Positions 1 through 6,869 of a stretch of 64,000 nucleotides of DNA are shown piece after piece. The DNA comes from JBEIFW01 sp046081125 (lineage in GTDB: Bacteria > Actinomycetota > Acidimicrobiia > Acidimicrobiales > Ilumatobacteraceae). The stretch lies in the NCBI GenBank assembly GCA_046081125.1, contig JBJTVH010000002.1:3919-67918 (forward strand), given 5' to 3'. Below the pieces are notes generated by a model, which saw nothing but the letters and a program-made list of their open reading frames with translations, was not told the DNA's origin and made no database searches. Every line of letters starts with the position of its first letter. The stretch's first letter is position 1. The translations under genes and the position numbers were made by a program.

Positions 1-463
1 CGCCGAGGCACACCACGACCGCGACGTCCTCGAGCAGCCGCCGCTCGCGCTCGAGGAACCCTCGGCACGCATCGCGCTCGGCGGGCAGCGGCTTGTTGCC
101 GGGCGGCGCGCAGCGCACTGCGGCGCTCACCCACACCCCATCGAGCGTGAGCCCGTCGTCGATGCCGACCGAGGTCGGCTGATTGGCCAGCCCGGCGCGG
201 TGCAGTGCCCGGAACAACCAGTCGCCGGAGCGGTCGCCGGTGAACACCCGACCGGTCCGGTTCGCGCCGTGGGCCGCTGGGGCCAGGCCGAGCACCCAGA
301 TCCGGGCCGAAGGGTCGCCGAAGCCGGGCACGGGCCGCCCCCAGTAGACCTGCTCGGCGTAGGCCGCCCGGCGGGTCGCAGCGACCTCCTCCCGCCAGGC
401 GACCAACCGGGGGCAGGCCCCACAGGACGTGATGTCGGTCGCCAAGGTGCCGAAGGAATCCAC
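1..463 (-). CDS. Type 5 (UdgB-like) uracil-DNA glycosylase, C-terminus cut by the window edge
   Basis: Removes uracil and related deaminated bases from DNA to start base-excision repair. From a GTG at 463 the frame stays open to base 1, giving 154 residues. The N-terminus has a paired-cysteine CGACPRL motif. A second conserved block, GLAPAAHGANRTGRVFTGD, is the uracil-binding motif of family 5 enzymes. Further on, RCAPPGNKP carries another cysteine of the expected 4Fe-4S cluster. The rest of the protein, including the late catalytic motif, lies outside the window. The GTG start is supported by a TACCGT hexamer six bases upstream. It diverges from the phosphomutase-like gene at 488, with only 24 bases between the starts. 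Confidence 0.85.
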   Translation of the reverse strand, partial: MDSFGTLATDITSCGACPRLVAWREEVAATRRAAYAEQVYWGRPVPGFGDPSARIWVLGLAPAAHGANRTGRVFTGDRSGDWLFRALHRAGLANQPTSVGIDDGLTLDGVWVSAAVRCAPPGNKPLPAERDACRGFLERERRLLEDVAVVVCLG

Positions 464-469
464 CCGGCC

Positions 470-475
470 ACGGTA
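470..475 (-). promoter_or_regulatory. -10 element of the uracil-DNA glycosylase gene
   Basis: Read on the minus strand this is TACCGT, six bases before the GTG start, so the transcript is probably leaderless. It shares its TA dinucleotide (474-475) with the -10 element of the divergent gene. Confidence 0.5.
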
Positions 476-479
476 GGTT
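474..479 (+). promoter_or_regulatory. -10 element of the phosphomutase-like gene
   Basis: TAGGTT lies eight bases before the ATG at 488, fitting a leaderless transcript. It overlaps by two bases with the -10 element on the other strand. Confidence 0.5.
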
Positions 480-487
480 CGGTCGGG

Positions 488-1135
488 ATGCCGGCGAAGC
501 CGAAGCCCCCCGCTGCGACCCTGGTCCTCCTGGTCCGCCACGGCCAGACGTCGACGACGGGCACGGTGCTGCCCGGCCGGGCGCCCGGCTTGCACCTCGC
601 CGACGCCGGCAAAGCGCAGGCCGAGGCTGCGGCGGCCCGGATCGCCGAGCTGGCACGGGTGGACGCGGTGTACGCCTCGCCGCTCGAGCGGGCCCAGGAG
701 ACCGCGGCGCCGATCGCGGCGGCCCGCGGCCTCAAGGTCGTCAAGGACAAGGGCCTGCTCGAGGCCGACTTCGGTGCGTGGACGGGTCAGGAGCTCAAGG
801 GGCTCATGAAGCTGCCCGAGTGGTCCACGGTCCAGCGATACCCGAGTGGATTCCGGTTTCCCGGCGGCGAGAGCTTCGCCGAGATGCAGGCCCGCATCGT
901 CGGGGCGCTCGAGCGGCTGCGGTCGGCCCATCCCGGCGGGGTGGTGGTCGCGGTCTCGCACGCCGATCCGATCAAGGCCGCGGTGGCTCACGCCATGGGC
1001 ACCCACCTCGACCTGTTCCAGCGCATCGTGATCTCCACCTGTTCGATCACCGCCATCGCCTACGGCGCGGGCGGCCCCGTCGTGCTCACCGTCAACTCCA
1101 CCGGAGGCTCGCTCCGGGAGCTGCGTCCCTCCTGA
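488..1135 (+). CDS. Histidine phosphatase (phosphoglycerate mutase superfamily, MSMEG_4193-like)
   Basis: A 215-residue member of the histidine phosphatase superfamily. The phospho-accepting RHG motif is at residues 17-19, the companion arginine is in SPLERAQET (R68), the acid is in the EADFG block (E92) and the second histidine is in VSHAD (H158). This set fits a phosphatase better than a mutase, but the substrate is unknown. The ATG at 488 is chosen because it follows TAGGTT by eight bases and begins just before the first beta-strand. Actinobacteria commonly keep this gene next to the DUF3090 and SCO1664-type genes that follow here, so the three probably act together. Confidence 0.85.
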   Translation: MPAKPKPPAATLVLLVRHGQTSTTGTVLPGRAPGLHLADAGKAQAEAAAARIAELARVDAVYASPLERAQETAAPIAAARGLKVVKDKGLLEADFGAWTGQELKGLMKLPEWSTVQRYPSGFRFPGGESFAEMQARIVGALERLRSAHPGGVVVAVSHADPIKAAVAHAMGTHLDLFQRIVISTCSITAIAYGAGGPVVLTVNSTGGSLRELRPS

Positions 1136-1136
1136 G

Positions 1137-1181
1137 ACGATGGGCGCAGACACGATGGGCGCGGACACGATGAGCGCAGGG
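1137..1181 (+). repeat. Three 15-bp tandem repeats in the gap before the DUF3090 gene
   Basis: Three copies of a unit reading ACGATGGGCGCAGAC, with a few substitutions, fill most of the gap between two genes. Each copy has an in-frame ATG. From the first ATG (1140) a 20-codon frame runs to a TGA at 1200-1202 that overlaps the next gene's ATG, so the repeat could act as a coupled leader peptide. Confidence 0.7.
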
Positions 1182-1198
1182 GCGAGGGGCCACCGGCG

Positions 1199-1705
1199 AT
1201 GAGCGACGAGCACGATCTCGGCGACGTCGACGCGTTCACCACCGGCACCGAAGGCCGGCCCGGGCAGCGCACCTTCTACCTGCAAGCCCGGGTGGACGGC
1301 CGGGTGATCTCGGTGAAGGCCGAGAAGCAGCAGGTGCAGGCGCTCGGGGCGTATCTCGCCCGGGCGTTGCACGACCTGCCGGCGCCGCCGGACCGGCCGC
1401 TGCCGTCCGCGTTGGAGTTGCGCGGCCCGGTCGAGTCGGTGTTCACCCTCGGGTCGATCGGGGTGGCGTACGAGACCGACCGCGACCGGTTCCTGGTGCA
1501 GCTCGAAGAGCTCGTGCCCACCGACGACGAGGGCGAACCGATCGAAGGGGTCGAGCCCCGGACGGTCCGGATGCGGATCGGGCGCGGGTTGGTGGCGGCG
1601 TTCTGCGAGCACGCCGAGGCGGTGGTGGCCGCCGGCCGGCCGGCGTGCCGGTTCTGCGGGCGGCCGATGGATCCGGACGGGCACCCGTGTCCACGGATGA
1701 ACTGA
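1199..1705 (+). CDS. DUF3090 family protein with a C-terminal zinc-ribbon-like tail
   Basis: A 168-residue protein of the DUF3090 family, typical of actinobacteria and of unknown function. The body (about residues 22-140) looks like a compact alpha/beta domain. The tail has C150, C153, H162 and C164, spaced like a metal-binding zinc ribbon. The ATG at 1199 overlaps the stop of a 20-codon upstream frame. The next gene, a kinase-like protein, begins before this one ends, which implies translational coupling. A role in the same pathway as the neighbouring phosphatase and kinase-like protein is inferred only from conserved neighbourhood. Confidence 0.8.
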   Translation: MSDEHDLGDVDAFTTGTEGRPGQRTFYLQARVDGRVISVKAEKQQVQALGAYLARALHDLPAPPDRPLPSALELRGPVESVFTLGSIGVAYETDRDRFLVQLEELVPTDDEGEPIEGVEPRTVRMRIGRGLVAAFCEHAEAVVAAGRPACRFCGRPMDPDGHPCPRMN

Positions 1706-2427
1706 CCCCGGTGCCGGCCGAGCCGCCCGAGAACGTGCTCGAGGTCCTTCACACCGCGGAGCTCACCGTCGAGGGCCGCATGCCGTGGTCGTCGAACGGC
1801 ACGTTCCTCACGACGCTCTCGGTAGCGGGCGAGCCGGTGGCCCGGGCGGTGTACAAGCCGCTGCGCGGGGAGCGGCCGCTGTGGGATTTCCCCACCGGCC
1901 TCTACCGGCGGGAGGTTGCGGCCTACGAGCTGTCCGCTGCGCTCGGCTGGGACGTCGTGCCGCCGACGGTCGTGCGGTCCGAGGCGCCGTTCGGCGAGGG
2001 CTCGTTGCAGCTGTTCGTCCCTGCCGACTTCGAGCAACACTACTTCACGTTGCACGAGCAACGACCCGACACCCACGACGTGTTGCGGACCATCTGCCTG
2101 TTCGACGTGATCGCCAACAACACCGACCGCAAGGGCGGTCATGTGCTCGCCGGCCTCGACGGCCGGCTGTGGGCCATCGACAACGGGCTGTGCTTCGCGG
2201 CGGAGTTCAAGCTGCGCACGGTGATCTGGGAGTTCGCCGGCGAGCGCGTCGACGCAGAGCTGCTGGCGGCGGTGGCGGGGTTGCTCGACGAGGTGCCTGC
2301 CGCCGTGGCCGACCTGCTCGACGACGACGAGGTGGACGCCATGCTGCAGCGGGCCGCGCGGGTGGTGGAGCGCCCGCGGTTCCCGGCCGACCCGACCGGC
2401 CGGCGTTACCCCTGGCCGATGGTGTGA
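1687..2427 (+). CDS. SCO1664 family protein, PI3/4-kinase-like fold
   Basis: A 246-residue protein with the hallmarks of a small PI3/4-kinase-like or HipA-like phosphotransferase. K57 in VYKPLRGE would bind ATP. FDVIANNTDRKGG (residues 139-151) resembles the catalytic loop, and the acidic IDNG motif (164-167) resembles the metal-binding loop. The GTG at 1687 is chosen because it gives a 19-base overlap with the preceding gene and avoids a long N-terminal extension within it. Together with the upstream phosphatase it could form a writer/eraser pair for an unknown phosphorylated substrate; this is inference. Confidence 0.8.
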   Translation: MSTDELTPVPAEPPENVLEVLHTAELTVEGRMPWSSNGTFLTTLSVAGEPVARAVYKPLRGERPLWDFPTGLYRREVAAYELSAALGWDVVPPTVVRSEAPFGEGSLQLFVPADFEQHYFTLHEQRPDTHDVLRTICLFDVIANNTDRKGGHVLAGLDGRLWAIDNGLCFAAEFKLRTVIWEFAGERVDAELLAAVAGLLDEVPAAVADLLDDDEVDAMLQRAARVVERPRFPADPTGRRYPWPMV

Positions 2428-3311
2428 ACCCCGAGCGGGCCCGGTATCTCCGGGTCCTGACCGCCCCGCTCGAGCTGGCCGCAGGAGAGCTGCGCGGGCC
2501 GACGCACGCGTGCGGGCTCCCGCTCGCCGAGGTGCTCGCTGCTCGCTGCTCGCTGGCGGGCGTGCGGGCGCACCTCGCCGGCGCGGCGCTCGACGCGGTC
2601 GCCGACGAGCGGGCGGTGCGCGGCGAGCCGTCTCCGGGGTCGGGACCGGTGCCCCGGCTGCTCGGCGGTTGGGAGCCGGCGTACGCGCTGGCCCGCTTCG
2701 GCCCCGACGGGGTGCTTGCGCCCCGGCCGGTGGGCCCGCCGCCGGGCGCGGTGCGTCCGGCCCGCCTGGGGCGGCCGGGCGAGGAGATCGGCGACCCGTA
2801 CCTCGTCGAGGCGGTGCGCGCGCTCGCCGGAGGATGGTGCGAACCCGGCGCGGCCCGGGCGGTGGCCACCGAGGGGCGAGCGGCCGACGCGGTGGCGGCG
2901 CTGGCGGGCTCGGGCGCCACCGTCGGCCTCGAGCGGCTCGAACGGGCCTCGGCGATCGCCGAGCTGGCCTGGATCGGTGCCGCCGGTGCATCCGGTGCAG
3001 CCGGTGCCGAGAGACGGCCGCGCCGAGGCGCGGCGCTCGGTCGGCAGTTGGCGTGGGAGGTACTCGCCGCGCTCGCCGGGAGGAGCGAGGACTGGCCGTT
3101 GCCGGCCGACGAACTCGACGCCGCGACCTCGGCGCTGCGCTGGTGGCGGTGGCATCCCGACGGGTCGGCGATCGGAGCCGAAGCGGAGCGCGTTGCGGCC
3201 GAACGCCCCCTTCGCCTCGTCGTGGAGGACCGCGACGAAGAGCTGTCCTGGGCGATCGAGCTCCCCCCGCCCGCGCGTCGGCGCCGTAACAGCTGGCGCT
3301 CAGCGCCGTAA
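2424..3311 (+). CDS. Hypothetical protein after the SCO1664-type gene
   Basis: A 295-residue protein I do not recognise. The GTG at 2424 overlaps the stop of the preceding gene by four bases (GTGA), so it is translationally coupled to the kinase-like gene. Its codons end mainly in G or C as in the neighbours, which supports real coding. The sequence is rich in Ala, Arg and Gly with many Trp residues near residues 235-243. There are no membrane segments and no metal motif. An Ala-Gly rich stretch near residues 192-200 comes from a short repeated run. Its position suggests it belongs to the same uncharacterised cluster. Confidence 0.65.
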   Translation: MNPERARYLRVLTAPLELAAGELRGPTHACGLPLAEVLAARCSLAGVRAHLAGAALDAVADERAVRGEPSPGSGPVPRLLGGWEPAYALARFGPDGVLAPRPVGPPPGAVRPARLGRPGEEIGDPYLVEAVRALAGGWCEPGAARAVATEGRAADAVAALAGSGATVGLERLERASAIAELAWIGAAGASGAAGAERRPRRGAALGRQLAWEVLAALAGRSEDWPLPADELDAATSALRWWRWHPDGSAIGAEAERVAAERPLRLVVEDRDEELSWAIELPPPARRRRNSWRSAP

Positions 3312-3321
3312 CGGCTGTCGG

Positions 3322-3327
3322 TAGCCT
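3322..3327 (+). promoter_or_regulatory. -10 element of the dienelactone hydrolase-like gene
   Basis: TAGCCT lies seven bases before the GTG start at 3335, consistent with a leaderless transcript. Confidence 0.45.
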
Positions 3328-3334
3328 GCGCGCC

Positions 3335-4027
3335 GTGCGCGTCACCCTGCCGACCGGCACCCCGGTCGAGCTCGCCCGTGCGGGTGCCCCCCGCCTCGGC
3401 CTCGTCGTCGTGCCCGACATCTGGGGGCTGCGGCCGCTGTTCGACGACCACGCCGCCCGTCTCGCCCGCGAGCTCCGCGCCGAGGTTGCCGTGGTCGAGC
3501 CGTTCCCCGGCCCGGCCCTCCCGGCCGAACTCGAGGCCCGGGTCGCGGCGATGCGGCCCGACCGGGCGATCGCCGACGACCTGCGGGCCGCCGCCGCGCT
3601 CGTGGGCGGTGCCGGCCCGGTCGCCGTGCTCGGGTTCTGCATGGGCGGCATGGAGGCGCTCAAGGCGGCGGCCCTCGGCTGCTTTTCGTTGGCCGTGTCC
3701 TGCTACGGGATGATCCGCGTGCCGCCGGCGTGGCGGGCGGTTGATCGGGGTGAACCGCTCGACGCGCTCGACCAGCCCGGCCGGGCGCCCGTGCTCGCCG
3801 TCGTCGGCGGTCGTGACCCGTTCACCCCGGCGTCCGACGTCGCGGCGCTCGCCGCCCTCGCCGATGTCGAGGTGGTGCGGTACCCCTCGGGCGAGCACGG
3901 TTTCGTCCACGATCCGTCCCGGCCGACGCACCGGCCTGCGGATGCGGCCGACGTCTGGGCCCGCGTGCACCGAGCCATCCGCAGCCAGGCCGTCAGCGGC
4001 TGCGCCGCTCCAGCTCCGTCCGCTTGA
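3335..4027 (+). CDS. Dienelactone hydrolase family protein
   Basis: A 230-residue cytoplasmic alpha/beta-hydrolase of the dienelactone hydrolase family. The catalytic triad is visible: C102 in GFCMGG, D161 in GGRDPFTP and H188 in GEHGFVHD. A cysteine nucleophile is typical of this family. The exact substrate cannot be read from the sequence, and no aromatic catabolic genes are nearby. The GTG start follows a TAGCCT hexamer by seven bases. Its 3' end overlaps the convergent Crp/Fnr gene by 35 bases. Confidence 0.85.
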   Translation: MRVTLPTGTPVELARAGAPRLGLVVVPDIWGLRPLFDDHAARLARELRAEVAVVEPFPGPALPAELEARVAAMRPDRAIADDLRAAAALVGGAGPVAVLGFCMGGMEALKAAALGCFSLAVSCYGMIRVPPAWRAVDRGEPLDALDQPGRAPVLAVVGGRDPFTPASDVAALAALADVEVVRYPSGEHGFVHDPSRPTHRPADAADVWARVHRAIRSQAVSGCAAPAPSA

Positions 4028-4652
4028 TGATCCGGTAGCGGCGGTCCTGCTGCTCTACCCAGCCGAGCCGGATGAAGCTGGCGATCGCCTTGTTCACCCG
4101 CTCGCGCGACGCTCCGACCATGCCCGCGAGCTCTTCCTGGGTGACCGGCAGGAGGAACTCGTCGGCCCCTTCGGCGATCTCGAGCAGTCGCTTGGCGGTG
4201 CGTCCGGTGACGTCGAGGAACACCGAGTCGGCGAGGGCTTCGTCGGTGTTGCGCAAGCGGTTCGACAGCACCCGGACCACGTTCCACAGCAGCGACGGGT
4301 CGTCATCGAACAGGGACCGCACCGGGCCGTAGGGGAGGGCGAGGACTCGGGACGACTCGAGCGCCCGGGCCTCGGCCGAGCGGGGAAGGCCGTCGAGCAG
4401 ACCCATGTCGCCGAACAGGTCGCCGGCCTCCATCAGCGCGACCACGCTTTCCCGGCCGTCGATCGAGCGGTTGGCGATCGCCAGCCGACCGGACAGGACC
4501 AGGTAGAGGGCATCGGCGTCGTCGTCCTCGGAGAACAGCACGTCGCCGCGCACGAGGGAGCGCAGTTCGCCGGCCGCCGTGAGCCCGCCGAGCCGGACGG
4601 CATCGACGCCGTGGAAGAAGTCGGTGCTCGCGAGTTCGTCCTCGTACGCCAT
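3993..4652 (-). CDS. Crp/Fnr family transcriptional regulator
   Basis: A 219-residue regulator with an N-terminal cyclic-nucleotide-binding-type beta-barrel (about residues 15-125) and a C-terminal winged helix-turn-helix (about 150-200). The recognition helix reads SRERVNK. It keeps the Arg-Glu pair that contacts TGTGA half-sites in CRP, with Lys in place of the third contact Arg. No cysteine set for an Fnr-type iron-sulfur cluster is visible, so a nucleotide ligand is more likely. The ATG is preceded at six bases by TAACGT, and a perfect TGTGAC/GTCACA palindrome sits upstream, suggesting autoregulation. It diverges from ispD. Confidence 0.88.
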   Translation of the reverse strand: MAYEDELASTDFFHGVDAVRLGGLTAAGELRSLVRGDVLFSEDDDADALYLVLSGRLAIANRSIDGRESVVALMEAGDLFGDMGLLDGLPRSAEARALESSRVLALPYGPVRSLFDDDPSLLWNVVRVLSNRLRNTDEALADSVFLDVTGRTAKRLLEIAEGADEFLLPVTQEELAGMVGASRERVNKAIASFIRLGWVEQQDRRYRIIKRTELERRSR

Positions 4653-4658
4653 GGCGAG

Positions 4659-4664
4659 ACGTTA
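4659..4664 (-). promoter_or_regulatory. -10 element of the Crp/Fnr regulator gene
   Basis: On the minus strand this reads TAACGT and lies six bases before the ATG at 4652, as in a leaderless promoter. Confidence 0.45.
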
Positions 4665-4671
4665 CTCGTGC

Positions 4672-4686
4672 CTGTGACCGTCACAG
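4672..4686. promoter_or_regulatory. CRP-like palindrome between the regulator and ispD
   Basis: CTGTGACCGTCACAG is a perfect 7+1+7 palindrome containing TGTGA and TCACA half-sites. These are the bases read by the Arg-Glu pair found in the neighbouring regulator. The half-sites are three bases apart, closer than in the E. coli site. It lies just upstream of the regulator's own -10 element and about 33 bases before that of ispD, so it could control both. Confidence 0.5.
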
Positions 4687-4719
4687 CAGTCCACGCGCGC
4701 GAGAGCCGGGGTCGGCCGG

Positions 4720-4725
4720 TACCCT
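4720..4725 (+). promoter_or_regulatory. -10 element of ispD
   Basis: TACCCT lies seven bases before the ATG at 4733, consistent with a leaderless transcript for the ispD-ispF-rlmB-prmC run. Confidence 0.45.
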
Positions 4726-4732
4726 CGCCGCG

Positions 4733-5404
4733 ATGCCCCCGATCGAGCGAGCCGACGCGCCCGGAGCCGTGTGGACGGTGGTGGTCGCCGCCGGGTCGGG
4801 CTCGCGCGCCGGGGTGCGCAAGCAGTTCGTGCCCGTCGGCGGGCGCGAGCTCGTGGCGTGGGCGCTCGAGTCGGCGATCCGGGCGGGCGACGGGGTGGTG
4901 CTCGTCGTCCCCGCCGACGAGGTGGCCGTCCGGTCCGATGGCGACGTGCGCGTCGTGGCCGGCGGTGCCACCCGCAGCGAGTCGGTCCGGGCCGGCCTCG
5001 CAGCGGTGCCCGCCGAGGCCGAGATCGTCTGCGTCCACGACGGGGCGCGCCCGTTCGCGTCGCCGGCGCTGTTCGCCGCCGTGGTCGCCGCGGTGCGCGC
5101 CGGGGCCGACGGCGCCGTGCCCGGCGTGGCGGTCACCGACACCGTGAAGGTGGTCGATGCCGCCGGCCGGGTGACCGGCACCCCCGACCGGGCGTCGCTG
5201 GTCGCCGTGCAGACCCCGCAGGCGTTCGCGGCGGGCGCGCTGCGTCGGGCCCACGCCGGCGGGGGCGAGGGCACCGACGACGCAGCGCTCGTCGAGGCCG
5301 CCGGCGGCACCGTCGTGGTGGTGCCCGGCGAGGCGACCAACCGCAAGGTGACCCGGCCCGAGGATCTGGCGTGGGCCGAGACCCAGGCGGCGGCACGGCG
5401 ATGA
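4733..5404 (+). CDS. ispD: 2-C-methyl-D-erythritol 4-phosphate cytidylyltransferase
   Basis: Transfers CMP from CTP to MEP, the third step of the non-mevalonate isoprenoid pathway. The 223 residues show the nucleotide-binding VVVAAGSGSRAG...KQF signature at 15-32, a DGARP motif near residue 104 and the C-terminal NRKVTRPEDL block. The length is normal for IspD. The stop overlaps the start of ispF, as in many genomes where the two enzymes are neighbours or fused. The ATG at 4733 is supported by the TACCCT hexamer seven bases before it. Confidence 0.95.
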   Translation: MPPIERADAPGAVWTVVVAAGSGSRAGVRKQFVPVGGRELVAWALESAIRAGDGVVLVVPADEVAVRSDGDVRVVAGGATRSESVRAGLAAVPAEAEIVCVHDGARPFASPALFAAVVAAVRAGADGAVPGVAVTDTVKVVDAAGRVTGTPDRASLVAVQTPQAFAAGALRRAHAGGGEGTDDAALVEAAGGTVVVVPGEATNRKVTRPEDLAWAETQAAARR

Positions 5405-5883
5405 TCGAGGTCCGGGTCGGCCAGGGGTTCGACGTGCACCGCTTCGGCGACGATCCGGCCCGGCCGCTGGTGCTCGGCGGCTGCCGGTTCGACGGTGAGC
5501 GCGGCCTGATCGGCCATTCCGATGCCGACGCCGTTGCGCATGCCGCCGCCGACGCGCTGCTCGGCGCCGCCGGCCTGGGCGATCTCGGCTCGCACTTCCC
5601 CGACACCGATCCCCGGTGGGCGGGGGCCGACTCGCTGCGGTTGTTGGCCGAGGTGGCGTCGCTGGTTCGGGCCGAGGGGTGGGCGATCGGCAACGTCGAC
5701 TGCTCGGTGGTCTGCGAGCGGCCGAAGCTCGCGCCTCGCCGCGCCGAGATGCAGCAACGGTTGTCGGATGCCGCTGGCGCCCCGGTGTCGGTGAAGGGCC
5801 GGCGCGCCGAGGGGCTCGGGGCGATCGGCCGGGTAGAGGGCGTCGCGGTGTTCGCGTCGGCCGTGATCACGAGGGGGTCCTGA
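5401..5883 (+). CDS. ispF: 2-C-methyl-D-erythritol 2,4-cyclodiphosphate synthase
   Basis: Cyclises CDP-ME 2-phosphate to MEcPP with release of CMP, two steps after IspD. The 160-residue protein has the metal-binding GFDVHRF motif at its start, HSDADAVAHAAADALLG around residues 39-55, and the DLGSHFPDTD segment. These are all diagnostic. Its ATG overlaps the ispD stop by four bases (ATGA), and its own stop overlaps the ATG of rlmB, so the three genes are translationally coupled. Confidence 0.95.
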   Translation: MIEVRVGQGFDVHRFGDDPARPLVLGGCRFDGERGLIGHSDADAVAHAAADALLGAAGLGDLGSHFPDTDPRWAGADSLRLLAEVASLVRAEGWAIGNVDCSVVCERPKLAPRRAEMQQRLSDAAGAPVSVKGRRAEGLGAIGRVEGVAVFASAVITRGS

Positions 5884-6863
5884 TGGCGACTCGACGGCCG
5901 GCGCGCGCCACGACCGGGGCATCCAAGAAAGCCCTGCAGGAGAAGGGCTTGTCGCCGGCGGCGCGCAAGTACGTGGAGGCCAAGCTCGACCGCCAGCGCC
6001 GCCAGAGCGACGAGGGCCGCAAGCAGTCCGAGGCGCGGGTGCGTCAGGGCCGGGCGCGCGCGGCGGCGGCCAAGACCGGGCCGGTCGATCGCAGCCGGCC
6101 GACCGACCGCGGGCTCGGCGGCGAGCAGGTCGAAGGCCGTCAGGCGGTGCGCGAGTTGCTGATCGCCGGGCGACGCAAGGTGTTCGAGGTGGCCGTCGCA
6201 TCGGACCTGCGCGTCGAGGGGGCCATCGCCGACATCCTCGAGATCGCCGCCGACCAGCGGGTGCCGGTGGTCGAGGTCAACCGTCGCAAGCTCGAATCCG
6301 TCGCCCGCAGCGAGGCCCCGCAGGGGGTGATCGCCCGGGCCGCGCCGCTGCCCGAGGTCGAGGTCGCCGAGCTGCTCGGCAGCCGCCGTCCGGGCCGGCC
6401 GCCGTTCCTGCTCGCCGTCGACGGGGTAACCGATCCGGGCAATCTCGGCGCCTTGCTGCGCAGCGCCGAAGGGGCCGGGGTGACCGGCGTGGTCCTGCCC
6501 CGCCACCGCGCAGTGCACGTCACGCCGACCGTCGCCAAGGCCGCCGCCGGCGCCGTCGAACACCTGCGCCTGTGCCTGGTGTCGGGGATCCCGTCGTTCC
6601 TGCAGCGGGCCCGCCAGTCCGGGCTGTGGGTGCTCGGTTTCGACGACGCCGCCGAGCGCACGCTGTTCGAGGTCGGCGACTTCGGCCGCAGCCCGGTCGT
6701 GGTCGTCGTCGGCGCCGAGGGCACCGGACTGGCGCGGCTCAGCCGGGAGCGGTGCGATTTGCTCGTGCGCATCCCGATGCTCGGCCGGCTGTCGTCGCTC
6801 AACGTCTCCGCGGCCGGTGCCCTCGCCCTGTACGAGGTGGCCCGCCAACGGCAGACCGGCTGA
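5883..6863 (+). CDS. rlmB: 23S rRNA (guanosine-2'-O-) methyltransferase RlmB, TrmH/SpoU family
   Basis: A 326-residue SPOUT methyltransferase that would methylate the ribose of a conserved guanosine in 23S rRNA. Residues 1-75 form a basic, low-complexity extension. An L30e-like substrate-binding domain follows (about 78-165), starting at VEGRQAVRELL. The catalytic domain contains VDGVTDPGNLGALLRSAE, the GAEGTGL loop and the C-terminal IPMLGRLSSLNVSAAGAL knot motif. In many actinobacteria cysS sits between ispF and this gene; here it is absent and the genes overlap directly. Confidence 0.9.
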   Translation: MATRRPARATTGASKKALQEKGLSPAARKYVEAKLDRQRRQSDEGRKQSEARVRQGRARAAAAKTGPVDRSRPTDRGLGGEQVEGRQAVRELLIAGRRKVFEVAVASDLRVEGAIADILEIAADQRVPVVEVNRRKLESVARSEAPQGVIARAAPLPEVEVAELLGSRRPGRPPFLLAVDGVTDPGNLGALLRSAEGAGVTGVVLPRHRAVHVTPTVAKAAAGAVEHLRLCLVSGIPSFLQRARQSGLWVLGFDDAAERTLFEVGDFGRSPVVVVVGAEGTGLARLSRERCDLLVRIPMLGRLSSLNVSAAGALALYEVARQRQTG

Positions 6864-6869
6864 TCATCG

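Noticed and set aside
1276..3663. Open frame of 795 codons on the minus strand, opposite the DUF3090 and SCO1664-type genes
   Set aside because: Low-complexity Arg/Pro/Ala composition; the plus-strand genes have recognisable families and overlapping starts.
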